Part shown: in pieces, positions 43,992-53,865 of the stretch
Layout of the letters: the number at the start of each line of letters is the position of its first letter
How positions within the stretch are numbered: the stretch's first letter is position 1
Assembly: GCA_037127255.1 (NCBI GenBank)
Contig: JBANSL010000001.1
Span: forward strand, 32,576,001 to 32,640,000
Length of the DNA stretch: 64,000 bases
DNA from: Persicaria tinctoria
Taxonomy: Eukaryota > Streptophyta > Magnoliopsida > Caryophyllales > Polygonaceae
Direction: 5' to 3'
Notes under the pieces: model-generated
The model's input: the letters and a program-made list of their open reading frames with translations, nothing else
The model's database searches: none
What the model was told of the DNA's origin: nothing
Program-made: the position numbers and the translations under genes

Positions 43992-46729
43992 TATATATAT
44001 ATATATATGAGTTTCAATTTGATATATAATAAGTTGTTATCCGATGCTCAAATAGGAAGTTATAAACACTTAAAAATTTAACAAGTGCAAACCACTTCAT
44101 ACATCTAATATAATACTAAACCAAATGCTAAAAACGCCACTTGCCAGTTTTCCCTTAAAAATAGGCTTACGTGACGATCATATATTTAAAGTTAGAAATT
44201 TAAGATATATCCTCAATTGCTTCTCCAATTTACTTTAATTATTCTCTTTTCTATTAGAATATTTACAGGATTTGAAGTTAACCCGCTAATTGATTGATGG
44301 AAAAAATAGATTGGATCAAATAAATGATTCTGAACCTACTAAATTGATCCACTTGATCATCATACGAAAAGGTTTCATGTACACTGAATCACATGGCTAT
44401 TAATTACAATCTACCGTTGTAACTATTCCGAGTTCCATGATCTGCCATTTATAATACACAGCAACATCCAGAACTAACAAAAATCAGACAATTAAAAATA
44501 GAAGGCAATCCTATTTGAACTTTTCATGGGCGTGTGCAATCCTTGAACTTTTCTCCTGGGCATTCCATCATAATCATTATCCTTAGAATCAAAAGCTTCC
44601 TAATTTTCTACATTGAGCAGCTCCTTGAAAGGAGATAGAACAAGATTCAAAACTTGCAGCGGAATCGAAAGCCTCTTCGTTACCATCACAACCACTGAAG
44701 GAGAAAACTTCTTCAGACCACCACTGGATCCTTAAAAAAAGCCATTGGAAACAATCGACATCAGCAAAGAGCAACACAATCGATGTTGAGCCAGTTAAGA
44801 GCAATAAATCATCAAGTTGTATCAAGAAGAGCACAAGCAAACAGATACGTAATATCCAACAAATCACTTCCCCTAATAAATTATTAATAAAACAATTATT
44901 AAATTATTAAATATAGAGTAAAACTGAATATTTGCTGAGAATTTTTTATCCGTAACAGTAAAACTTTTATGGGATTTTTTTACCCGTCCAACTTACATCC
45001 CGTGTTTTTTTTTGAAGATACATCCCATGGTTGCTGCTTCTTCTTAACAAACTTTGATTGGATTATTCAGTATTTGTAATAGTAAAACTGAATATTTGTA
45101 ATAGTAAAAGAATTGTTAAATATATATATAACAGTAAAAGTGAATATTTGGTATGATTTGTTTTACCAGTAACAACGTACACCCCACTAAAAGTATGAGT
45201 TTATCTATTTAATTTTAAAAAACACAGATAAATTGAGTGTTTGTTTATAGCTGATTATTTAGCAAATGTTTACCTATTCACTTTATTATATTTACTCATC
45301 TATATATATTGATAATAAAAGATAACAGGTAATTCACCTATTTTTATCCACCTGCATCGGTTGACATTCTTCCTATTCCTACTTCACCTTCATTCATTTT
45401 CTACTTCTTCTCAAGCCATTTTATCCCTTAGACCACAAATCCTTCAATTCTCGGGTTGCATGTACATCAGGAAACAACCGAGTGATTTCTTTGTGCTTCA
45501 CAAAGATGGGCAACTATTTTTGCATCTGGCATTGTGTTACTATTATAGTTATTTGTTTTTTTCTATTACTCTAAAATTGTTGTTCTGAACTATTTCCTTC
45601 ATTGTTAGACCTTTGATTTGCTGCCAGACCTTTGCTGTCATAAAATTGCTTTTGTGTCATAGCTTCAAACGTACATAACGAATATCAAGTTAGTAATCTT
45701 TGTTGTCATATAGTTATTTATTTTTTCTATTAATCCAAAAAATTTGTTTAGAACTATTTCCTTCACTGCCAGACCTTTCCACTAGGAAAAGAAGTGACAA
45801 TATTGAAGAAGATGATTAGCTAATATCACATAAGAAGATGATGGGATTCTAGGATAATTGTTCCAACTCCAATAAAATTAGGATTTTCATTTTCGTTTTC
45901 ATTTATAGTATTCTCTCAATTACTCAACAATGATAACTTTCATCATCAGACATTGGGAATACTTCCATGATTGTTATTCCTATTTAGCATTTATTATGCT
46001 CCCCAAATTGTTTTTTATTCATTCTTACTTTTCTGTCTCCCTTTCAATTGCAAATAAAACCCTCCAAACACAATGCAGTTTAAAGCCCTATGCAAGCAAT
46101 CAATAGTTTTAGTTTGTGACTTTACCTTAATACTGAAAAAAGGTGTCAGTGTAATCCCCGATAATCGGCTTCAACAAGAATTGCCTTCTACACCTGAAGA
46201 GTTCAACCTAATCAGATATAACAGGGGTTAGGTTCGACTGCCTAAATTCAGGAACAGTTGAATTGTTCAACACAGTGTATGAATCTTTCGAAAAGTTGAA
46301 TAAGGGAACAAAACACAATAATTGTTACCTTCATCCAAACCTCGCCGATCAAGAATGTCCGTTCTCGATTTCGTCTCTCTTTCATGTTTCAGCTCGAAAT
46401 TGATGAGGGATCTTTTTCAAATCGAAATCGACGAGCTTTAATTGCAAAGATATGGTCGAATCTCTGGATTTTTTGTACTCTTTGGGGGACAGACAATGGA
46501 CATCGAATTTAGGGTTTTGACAGGAAGAAGATAACTGGAATTGGGCCTTGCCGGCTTGGGAGAAAGGAACTGTCTCTCTTTGACTCTTTCAATCGACATA
46601 CTGGAAGTATTGATTTTAACGCGAAATTGAGGGAGATCTCTGGCCAGGTTTTCAGATCGAAATTGAAACCAACAAAGAAGATGAATGAATTGCAAAGATT
46701 GGGAGAAATTGGAGGCGGGGGTATCCGGG
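43992..46729. other. AT-rich non-coding DNA
   Basis: No recognised gene. Frames up to 92 codons exist (44589-44867 minus, 45361-45588 plus) without known domains. The theme GTAATAGTAAAACTGAATATTTG recurs between 44900 and 45160. A segment with CTATTTCCTTCA(C/T)TG..AGACC is present twice, about 160 bp apart (45585 and 45748). The stretch 46320-46729 is less AT-rich and was the target of LINE-2; it could be the edge of a gene, but I see no proof. Confidence 0.5.
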
Positions 46730-46746
46730 TAAGGTGGGTTAGTAGT
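46730..46746. repeat. Target-site duplication of LINE-2, 3' side
   Basis: TAAGGTGGGTTAGTAGT, identical to 53849-53865. Confidence 0.93.
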
Positions 46747-46770
46747 TTTTTTTTTTTTTTTTTTTTTTTT
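46746..46770 (-). other. 3' A tail of LINE-2
   Basis: 25 T on the plus strand, i.e. 25 A at the 3' end of the minus-strand element, directly next to the target duplication. Confidence 0.95.
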
Positions 46771-46798
46771 GATTAAGTAAAAATTCAGTAGGCCGGGG

Positions 46799-49700
46799 TT
46801 AGCCCGGCGAACCGAGAGCATCCTTTCGGATGAGATCACAGAGATCTTGATGGTTTTCTATCAGAGGGGCAGGAACACTGTAACCAAGATGTGCAATCTT
46901 GTCAGCCACAGCGTTCCGTCGGCGCCCGATATGGTTGATTGTAATCCCACTCCAAGGAAGGAGTAAAGACTGAATGTCAGAGATTATTGTTTCAATCTGC
47001 CATGGTGGCTTCCAGGTTCTGTTGATAGCGTTGACCACTGAAAGACAGTCGCTCTCAATGGAGCATTGTTCAATATTTCTTGATATTGCCACATTAAGGC
47101 CAATAAGTACAGCCCTAGCTTCCGCTTCCACCGGTGTCTGTTGGCCAACGAACTGTTGATGTATTATCAAGGGAGAACCAGTATGGTCCCTGACAATGAC
47201 ACCCACAGAAGACTGGCCTGTTGTTGGGGTTGACCCATCTACATTTATTTTAACTATACCTGGTTTTGGTCTGATCCATCTCTCTTCCTTCGGCTTCCTT
47301 TTTGTTGAGTTACTGGGTTTTGATGTGTTTTGCCGTGTATCATCCATCTCCATGTCATATGCCTTCGTCGTTGCCCATACTGTTTTTTGTTGAGCCACTA
47401 GTTGCTTGATTTCATCTGGTGTTGGCAGTTTCCTGTTTTGGAATAGTACTTGATTTCTGAACCACCAAATTGACCACCACTTAATGGCAATTAAAGATTT
47501 CTGATCTGTCGGTAGTGTCATTATATGATTTAGCAGCTGTGTTATTTGACCCCTCACATTGGGATTTCTTTGGTGGAATCTTTGGATGTTCTTGTCTTTC
47601 AAGGCATCTGAGTTAATTAATGGGCATTCCACAAACAAGTGATAAGCATCTTCATTATGATGGTCGCAAAATACGCAACTCTTTGGGACCGGGATATTGT
47701 TCCTAGCCAATCTGTCCTTTGTGGGCAATCCATCCAGACTTATTTTCCACATAAAGTTCTTAATTTTTGGTTGAATGTCTAGATTCCACATCCAGCCAGC
47801 ATGTGGTGCTGATGCCAAATTGTTGCCGCCGGTGATCATTCTCATGGCACTTGCTGTTGTAAACCATCCAGATTTATCTGCTTCCCAATATAACCGGTAT
47901 GTCCCTTGGTGTGAGGATATATAGACATCCATGATTTCCTCGACTAAATGTTGTGGTGCGCAGGCTTCAAGAGCCTCCCGGTCCCATTTACCATTTTTAA
48001 TAAACTTTGCAACTTTAACCCCGTCTGTGTTGGGGTGTGGGTTGAAACCTCTGTCACAGAAAGAGGCCGTGCCAGACCATCTGTCACGCCAGAAGTTAAC
48101 CGATTCACCATTACAAATATTCCACACAAGACCTTTTCGAAATAGTGGGATGAGTTTGCTCAGTTTACTCCACTGCCATGACGCCGTTCCATTTCTCTGG
48201 TATTCCAGAATAGGTTTGTCTTTTAGATACTTCTGGTTTATTATTGTTACCCAAATATTAGTCGGTTCTGCCAAGATCTTCCATAATAGTTTTAGTTGCA
48301 AAGCAACATTGATGTTACTCATTTTATTGAGTCCCAGACCGCCCATTCTTTTTGGTTTACAGATCCTGTCCCAGCCAATGAGTGGGCGATGCTGTACATC
48401 TTTGTTCCAAAAGAAAGTTCTGTTAATCCTATCCAATTCCTTATGGATTGTTGATGGCAACATGAAACTTTGCATTAGATAATTAGGTTTAGCCATTAAA
48501 TTTGATTTTATAAGAACGGCCCGGCCTTCTTGGGATAGAGAGTTAGCCCGCCACTTAGTTAATTGTTGTTTGGATTTAGTGATCGTTTCTTCGAACGTTT
48601 CCTTATTTACTCTTCCATTAATAATAGGGCATCCCAAGTATTTTTCTAAATTTGCTGAATTTGGGATGTTCAGAATCCCTTGTAACACTAATTTCCTTTG
48701 GTTTGTTATTCCAGGCGATGCTTGGAATTCTGATTTCTGGTAATTCACTCTTTGACCGGATATTATACAGTACTCATCGATTATTTTTCTAATTTTCTGA
48801 CATGCTTCTACACTTCCTTTACAGAAAAGCATCATATCATCTGCAAAGGAGAGGAACGGTATTCTAAGGGAATTTCGAGCGCATTGGAAACCAATCGCGC
48901 TTTTGTCTTGGATTGCCTCCATTTGGAGGGCCCTGGCCAGAACTTCTGCTGTAAGGATAAACAGAAATGGTGATAGCGGGTCCCCTTGCCTAAGACCACG
49001 CTGGGGAAGGAATATGTCTGTCGGTTCGTTGTTGACTAACACAGCATATGATACTGTTTGAACACACTGGGTAATCCAGTTTAGAAACGTAGGATGGAAG
49101 CCGAACCGTTCCAAAACCTCCGATAAGAAATCCCATTTAACTCTGTCATATGCTTTCTCCATGTCTAGTTTAATTGCTATCCACCCTTCCGAACCCCTCC
49201 TGGTCCGAAGGGAATGGAAAATCTCATGGGCGATCAGAATATTATCTTGGATCGCTCTGTTTGCCACAAAGGCTCCTTGCAGGGGATGAATCAGCTTCCC
49301 CATCACTTTCTTGAGTCTTTCTGTAAGGATTCGTGAGATGATTTTGTAGCTTGTGTTGCACAGACTAATGGGTCGATAGTGATTTGTTGTTGTGGGATGG
49401 TCACATTTTGGCAATAGAGTTATATACGTATGGTTAACTTGTCTTAACATATGGCCTGAAGAAAAAAATGCTTTAACAGCTTTTATGACAGCCGGGCCAG
49501 TCAGATCCCAGCAGGTTTTGAAAAATTCCGCCGTAACCCCATCCGGCCCGGGAGACTTGTTTGTACTGAGCGCAAAAGCTGCATTCTTTATTTCTGTATT
49601 TGATACCGGGCTGGTCAAGAATTCATTTTCTTCTTGGTTTATTTCCCTTGAAATTAAATTTAAGAAATTGGTTTGAACGGTTCGATTTTGGTTTTCTAGT

Positions 49701-50932
49701 TGGAAGCGCTTATGAAACTCCAATTTGATTTCATGTTTGATATTATCTTGACCAGTGACATGTGAGCCGTTTGTACTTGTCATGTCTCGAATGATCTTCC
49801 TATTCCTTCTACCAGATGCAATTTTGTGAAAATATCCTGAATTTGTGTCTTTTAACTTTAAGTGCCTAGTTTTGGACCTTTGCCTCCAGTATGTCTTCTG
49901 AAATCTAAGGAGCATTTCCTTTTTTTTCAGAAGCCTAATTTGTTTTGCCCACGTTTCTTGGGTTTTGGTCCCATCCATATCCATTTGTAGCTTTAGCAAT
50001 TGATCATCCGTTGTTTTTAACTGATGGAAAATGTTACCAAAAGTCTTTTGGTTCCAATCTTTTGATAATCGTTTTATTAGTTGTAACTTCTGTACCAGCT
50101 GAAACATAGCAGAACCGTTACTTCTGTTTCTCCATGCTTGCTTAACTAGATTCTTATAATCTTTTCTTAAAAGCCACATGTTTTCCATTCGGAAAGGCGG
50201 AGATTTATGTGGTTTAGAGTTTTCAATTTCTATCCCTATCGGGCAATGGTCCGATGTGGTGAAAGCATAGTTCCTTGTTTGAATATCCGGATATCTTTCG
50301 ATAATGTCATGAGAGACAAGAACTCTATCTAGTTTCTCATACATCCATTCATTGTTTGGTTGAGCTTTCCTCCATGTGAATTTGTTCCCTGTCGTAGGAA
50401 TATCTATGAGTCTGCAGTTATTTTTAAAGTGAATAAGGCGATGAAAACGTTCATTTCTGGGACATGCCCCACCTTGTTTGTCAGCGGATGATTCTATTTC
50501 ATTGAGATCTCCCATCAGAATACATGGGAACTGGGATTGTTGAATAATATCTGTTAATTGAGTCCAGAATTCTGGCTTATCCTTCTCATGTGGTGGTGCA
50601 TAACAAAATATGAGCAAATGAATGTTATTACTCATATTGTTGGTGTGTTTGAGAACGATGATTCTGTTATTTTGAAATTCGATTTCTATTTTATCATCAA
50701 TGAGTTGTCTGTCTTTCCAAAGCACGCCAACACCGCCAGCTCTACCAATAGCCGGAGACCAGACAACATGATCAAACCCAGCTCTTCTCCAAATAGCTTC
50801 TTCCGGGATGTTAGGTGTTTTTGTTTCCATTAACACACAAATTTGAAAGTGTTCTGCTTTGCAGAAGGCTTCTAGCGCAATCCAAAACCGGGGTTTGCCA
50901 ATACCCCTACAGTTCCATGCACAGATTCTCAT
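46799..50932 (-). CDS. LINE-2 ORF2: endonuclease, reverse transcriptase, RNase H
   Basis: 1377 codons without a stop. The N-terminal APE-type endonuclease has CAWNCRGIGK (residue 4 on), LMETKT, MGDLNEIES (about 141) and TSDHCPIG (about 225). The reverse transcriptase runs from NKSPGPDGVTAEFF (about 459) through AIKLDMEKAYDRVKWDFL and GLRQGDPLSPFLF to SFADDMMLFCKG (about 694), with FADD as the catalytic pair. A zinc-binding block CVFCDHHNEDAYHLFVECP lies near 1080. The C-terminus (about 1228-1350) is an RNase H with NVDGST, EAEARAVLIGL, ESDCLSVVNAI and RNAVADKIAH, so all four acidic/His-region blocks are present. Plant L1 elements are known to have gained such a domain. The product would nick target DNA and copy the element RNA. 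The ATG overlaps the stop of the linking frame. Confidence 0.95.
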   Translation of the reverse strand: MRICAWNCRGIGKPRFWIALEAFCKAEHFQICVLMETKTPNIPEEAIWRRAGFDHVVWSPAIGRAGGVGVLWKDRQLIDDKIEIEFQNNRIIVLKHTNNMSNNIHLLIFCYAPPHEKDKPEFWTQLTDIIQQSQFPCILMGDLNEIESSADKQGGACPRNERFHRLIHFKNNCRLIDIPTTGNKFTWRKAQPNNEWMYEKLDRVLVSHDIIERYPDIQTRNYAFTTSDHCPIGIEIENSKPHKSPPFRMENMWLLRKDYKNLVKQAWRNRSNGSAMFQLVQKLQLIKRLSKDWNQKTFGNIFHQLKTTDDQLLKLQMDMDGTKTQETWAKQIRLLKKKEMLLRFQKTYWRQRSKTRHLKLKDTNSGYFHKIASGRRNRKIIRDMTSTNGSHVTGQDNIKHEIKLEFHKRFQLENQNRTVQTNFLNLISREINQEENEFLTSPVSNTEIKNAAFALSTNKSPGPDGVTAEFFKTCWDLTGPAVIKAVKAFFSSGHMLRQVNHTYITLLPKCDHPTTTNHYRPISLCNTSYKIISRILTERLKKVMGKLIHPLQGAFVANRAIQDNILIAHEIFHSLRTRRGSEGWIAIKLDMEKAYDRVKWDFLSEVLERFGFHPTFLNWITQCVQTVSYAVLVNNEPTDIFLPQRGLRQGDPLSPFLFILTAEVLARALQMEAIQDKSAIGFQCARNSLRIPFLSFADDMMLFCKGSVEACQKIRKIIDEYCIISGQRVNYQKSEFQASPGITNQRKLVLQGILNIPNSANLEKYLGCPIINGRVNKETFEETITKSKQQLTKWRANSLSQEGRAVLIKSNLMAKPNYLMQSFMLPSTIHKELDRINRTFFWNKDVQHRPLIGWDRICKPKRMGGLGLNKMSNINVALQLKLLWKILAEPTNIWVTIINQKYLKDKPILEYQRNGTASWQWSKLSKLIPLFRKGLVWNICNGESVNFWRDRWSGTASFCDRGFNPHPNTDGVKVAKFIKNGKWDREALEACAPQHLVEEIMDVYISSHQGTYRLYWEADKSGWFTTASAMRMITGGNNLASAPHAGWMWNLDIQPKIKNFMWKISLDGLPTKDRLARNNIPVPKSCVFCDHHNEDAYHLFVECPLINSDALKDKNIQRFHQRNPNVRGQITQLLNHIMTLPTDQKSLIAIKWWSIWWFRNQVLFQNRKLPTPDEIKQLVAQQKTVWATTKAYDMEMDDTRQNTSKPSNSTKRKPKEERWIRPKPGIVKINVDGSTPTTGQSSVGVIVRDHTGSPLIIHQQFVGQQTPVEAEARAVLIGLNVAISRNIEQCSIESDCLSVVNAINRTWKPPWQIETIISDIQSLLLPWSGITINHIGRRRNAVADKIAHLGYSVPAPLIENHQDLCDLIRKDALGSPG

Positions 50933-51648
50933 TTTATCCTTGATTTAATAACTAAGAACCGCCCATTACCTGTTCTTAGTCGTATAGTTCCGGTTGTTGT
51001 GGCTGTTGTTTGTTCCAGAAGCCGCCAAGGCTGGTTTATAATTTGGCATTGTGTCGTGATCAATAAACAGCCCCAGCTATTGATCACAATGGTTTTAGTT
51101 TCAATATATTGTTTCAAAAACTGGGGTTCATAGGCCTCAATAGAGGGGTTGTTTGTGTGAGTCTCAAAACCAAAGCCTACGGTAACATTCATTTCATTCA
51201 TATGCCAATTGAAACACAGAGTATCATACATGCTAACCACCACATCACTTATATAGCACTTGCTATTGTCCATGAGCTGCTTAGCTCGAAAGTTGGAGCA
51301 CAGAGTATCATACATGCTAATATTCATTTCATTCATATGCCAATTGGGATTAAGAAACAAAGGAGGGCAAGCACCAGAACAGCCATCACCTGCTCGCCGA
51401 CCATCCCAACCGTAGATCACCAGATACAACGTCCTAATAAAGCCTCTCATGGGCACATTTACATCAGTCCTAACGGACAGATTCAAAGCACGCATAGCAT
51501 CAACCATGTCTATAAGACAACAAACATAGATAAACACAATGAAGTGTTGGATAGAAGACAATACTTGGGATTGCAAGAGAGGCCCAGGAGCTAACATAAC
51601 CCACAACCCCAACGGGTTTGTAGCTGGCCACCAACTCAGATCACTCAT
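50929..51648 (-). CDS. LINE-2 linking reading frame between ORF1 and ORF2
   Basis: 239 codons from the ATG at 51648 (the frame is open up to another ATG at 51666). This ATG overlaps the ORF1 stop in ATGAGTGA, and its TGA overlaps the ORF2 start in ATGA. The frame thus fills the whole inter-ORF space. The protein has no domain I know. It has an internal repeat: NWHMNEMN and SMYDTLC each occur twice. A hydrophobic stretch VLSSIQHFIVFIYVCCLIDM lies near residue 30. It could be a genuine third protein, or a chance frame in a spacer whose overlaps help ribosomes reach ORF2. Confidence 0.4.
   Translation of the reverse strand: MSDLSWWPATNPLGLWVMLAPGPLLQSQVLSSIQHFIVFIYVCCLIDMVDAMRALNLSVRTDVNVPMRGFIRTLYLVIYGWDGRRAGDGCSGACPPLFLNPNWHMNEMNISMYDTLCSNFRAKQLMDNSKCYISDVVVSMYDTLCFNWHMNEMNVTVGFGFETHTNNPSIEAYEPQFLKQYIETKTIVINSWGCLLITTQCQIINQPWRLLEQTTATTTGTIRLRTGNGRFLVIKSRIK
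51185..51346. repeat. Internal duplicated words in the LINE-2 inter-ORF region
   Basis: ATTCATTTCATTCATATGCC occurs at about 51187 and 51322. AGAGTATCATACATGCTAA occurs at about 51219 and 51302. The order of the two words is exchanged between the copies. Confidence 0.88.
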
Positions 51649-53236
51649 GACGAATCTTCTTTGCACTGCCTCCCATCAGGGTCGATGAAGCAGTGTCGCC
51701 ATCTCCGTTGTCATTTTTGCGTTTCCCAGACTCAGAGGTGGAGGAATTCACTTCCAGGTTGGCCATCTTCCTTTCAACAGAAGACTGAATTGAGAGAAGA
51801 CCGGGGGTAGCTTTGAGGGAGGCTGCGAGAGCTGCCGGGTTGCTCAGGTCAGGGAGCTCAAACTCCTCACCTGGAGGTACATTCTGCAGGTACAGCTCAA
51901 GGGCTTCCGGGGAGAAGCCGTTGAGATGAGCTAAGCCGTCCACGAGCAGCTCCGCCTCACTTCCCTCATACATCATGGGTTCCTCATCATCGTCTTCAAA
52001 CACAAACTGTGGCTCCGGAGAGGCAAACAACTCAAGGAATGACTCATCATTTGGGGCTTCTGGCATGAGTTGATCGGTGAGAGGTGGCATAGGAGGTGAG
52101 AGCTCCACGACAGTAGGCTGAGCTTCCTTAACCGTCGCCTCCGACTCCACCAGGCCATTGGTGGACCCGCCAGAGGCAGCAGTATCACGAGAAGCAGAAG
52201 ATTCGGCCTGGCAAGCAGCATTGATGCCCACAAATTTAAAAAGCTCAGACTTAGGAGTACCTATTTTGATGATTGGCTGATCATGCTTCCTTTTAGCCGC
52301 CACTTCGACCCATTCCTTTGAGTCATCATCGCCTTTCTGATCTTTGCTCTTAGCCGAGCTTGGGTTGTGGGCACCAAAGGGCGCCTGGGGCATGGCACTC
52401 TTCTTCCTCTGCGGGCACCCCGCAAAGGAATGCTCAGGATCTCCACAACTCCCGCAGCCCTGGGGAAATTCTTCAAACCAGACCGGGTATTCAATCAGTT
52501 CATCCTTCTCGTCAAGTACCATCACACTCTTACTCGGTATTTTGGTTATATCCACCGAAATACAAATTCGGGGGTAGCGCACCCTCTTGCCCTTAGCAGT
52601 GAAGGCATCCAGCTTCAAGACCGAGCCAAGCCCGTTCTCTTCGATGATGGATGTGAGCACCTCCTCGGTGATGTATTCAGCCGGCAGACCAGGGATCCGG
52701 ACCCACATGTCAAGGACAGATAGTGGCTCCGACATGGGATCGAACCCCTGACGCCAGGGCTTCAACAGTAGCAGTTGGCCTTGAATGTGGAAAGGGCGCC
52801 CGGCCCAGACTCTGTCCCGATCAGCAGACAATGAAAATTTGAGCTCGAACCAGTTGTTAGCCAGAGGGATCACCTGGAAACTGCCTTCCAAGAACTTCCA
52901 ATCGAACCTGATCTTTCTCCTAATCTCCTTCAACTCCAATGGGTCACCGATGATAGTAGCATAGAGCGTGGTGCTTCGAAGAGAAGCGATGTTGTCTCTG
53001 ACCCCAGCAAGGCGTTGTTTGTACTTTTCGATGTCGAAAGGAAGGTTGGCTCTTCCTTTCCCCGTTTTGGAAAATGGGTTTGCACCCTCATCCTCCGGGC
53101 CTGGTACCCCGTTGGACTTAGTTCGACGGGCTCCCACACCAGACGAGGAGCCAAGGTTGAGACGCTCATACAAAGGGATCGACGGAATCCCTTCATCCAA
53201 CTTCTGTTTGCCTTTGGTGTTGTTCTTGTCCACCAT
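51641..53236 (-). CDS. LINE-2 ORF1: DUF4283 / zinc-knuckle RNA-binding protein
   Basis: 531 codons from the ATG at 53236 (MVDKNNTKGKQKLDEG). The frame stays open another 196 codons upstream to 53824, but that part is Trp/Cys-rich and looks like untranslated leader, so I chose the inner ATG. Residues about 85-165 match DUF4283 (LYATIIGDPLELKEIRRKIR, FELKFSLSADRDRVWAGRPF). The block LDMWVRIPGLPAEYITEEVL follows, and then a knuckle CGSCGDPEHSFAGC near 260. The rest is acidic and low in complexity, ending in a basic KKIRHE. The protein would coat the element RNA. No disruption is seen. Confidence 0.9.
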   Translation of the reverse strand: MVDKNNTKGKQKLDEGIPSIPLYERLNLGSSSGVGARRTKSNGVPGPEDEGANPFSKTGKGRANLPFDIEKYKQRLAGVRDNIASLRSTTLYATIIGDPLELKEIRRKIRFDWKFLEGSFQVIPLANNWFELKFSLSADRDRVWAGRPFHIQGQLLLLKPWRQGFDPMSEPLSVLDMWVRIPGLPAEYITEEVLTSIIEENGLGSVLKLDAFTAKGKRVRYPRICISVDITKIPSKSVMVLDEKDELIEYPVWFEEFPQGCGSCGDPEHSFAGCPQRKKSAMPQAPFGAHNPSSAKSKDQKGDDDSKEWVEVAAKRKHDQPIIKIGTPKSELFKFVGINAACQAESSASRDTAASGGSTNGLVESEATVKEAQPTVVELSPPMPPLTDQLMPEAPNDESFLELFASPEPQFVFEDDDEEPMMYEGSEAELLVDGLAHLNGFSPEALELYLQNVPPGEEFELPDLSNPAALAASLKATPGLLSIQSSVERKMANLEVNSSTSESGKRKNDNGDGDTASSTLMGGSAKKIRHE

Positions 53237-53848
53237 GATCAGCAGGAAGAGAGATTGATTAGTAAGAGAAAACGGTGAAAGAAGGAGATGAGAGTTGTGC
53301 CAGAAACACAACCCCAACCTCAATTTATAGTCAAATTTCGATTGAAAGCACAAGGTTAGACAATCACTCAAACAGTACCTTTGATTTCTCAGATCTCCTT
53401 CACAATACCCCCAAATCAGGCCGTACAATGCTATGGATAGGCCCTGGACGAACCCCATTGCGACACCCAAGTAACACCATTTAATTTTTCCTTGCGGCGG
53501 AAGACACCACCATGCCAGCCACCACCACCAGTTGCACCTTTGCGCACCAAACCCCTCACCACTCCGCGTCAATTCAATGCAGAAGTGACAGAGAAGAGAT
53601 TTGGCTTCGATTAAGGGACTGAAATGGCGCACATGCGAAGCCGGGAATGAGTTATGATTGGGATCGATTCTCCCAATTTGCACTTGGAATTCATTTCTAG
53701 GTATGGCCTGACTGAAATCCCCAATTAATTTTGGCGATTGGAGAGGACAATCCAGAGATTTGGTGCGTGGGTGCAATCTAGGGTTCGCTTGGTTTCGGCG
53801 AGGAACGAGGGGTTTCTCTCTCATCAGAGCTTCTCTCTCTTCGGGGCT
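53237..53848 (-). other. LINE-2 5' untranslated region
   Basis: About 610 bp between the element start (AAGCCCCGAAGAGAGAGAAG in minus reading) and ORF1. An internal Pol II promoter is expected here in full-length LINEs; I see no clear TATA box. Confidence 0.7.
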
Positions 53849-53865
53849 TAAGGTGGGTTAGTAGT
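53849..53865. repeat. Target-site duplication of LINE-2, 5' side
   Basis: TAAGGTGGGTTAGTAGT, identical to 46730-46746. Confidence 0.93.

Larger units (their letters stand above)
46747..53848 (-). mobile_element. LINE-2: complete L1-type retrotransposon, 7.1 kb
   Basis: The element is bounded by an identical 17-bp target duplication and a pure A tail, the marks of target-primed reverse transcription. It has a 5' untranslated region of about 610 bp, ORF1 with DUF4283 and a zinc knuckle, a linking frame, and ORF2 with endonuclease, reverse transcriptase, zf-RVT and RNase H. No internal stops are seen in either main frame. The perfect duplication and pure tail suggest a recent insertion. This is the only element in the window that looks capable of activity. 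Confidence 0.95.

Noticed and set aside
44589..44867. 92-codon minus-strand frame with hydrophobic start
   Set aside because: No known domain, no neighbouring exon signals that I trust, and AT-rich context; left as non-coding.
53237..53824. Upstream extension of LINE-2 ORF1 to an ATG at 53824
   Set aside because: The added 196 residues are Trp/Cys/Leu-rich with no similarity to the family. The ATG at 53236 begins the basic N-terminus normal for ORF1.
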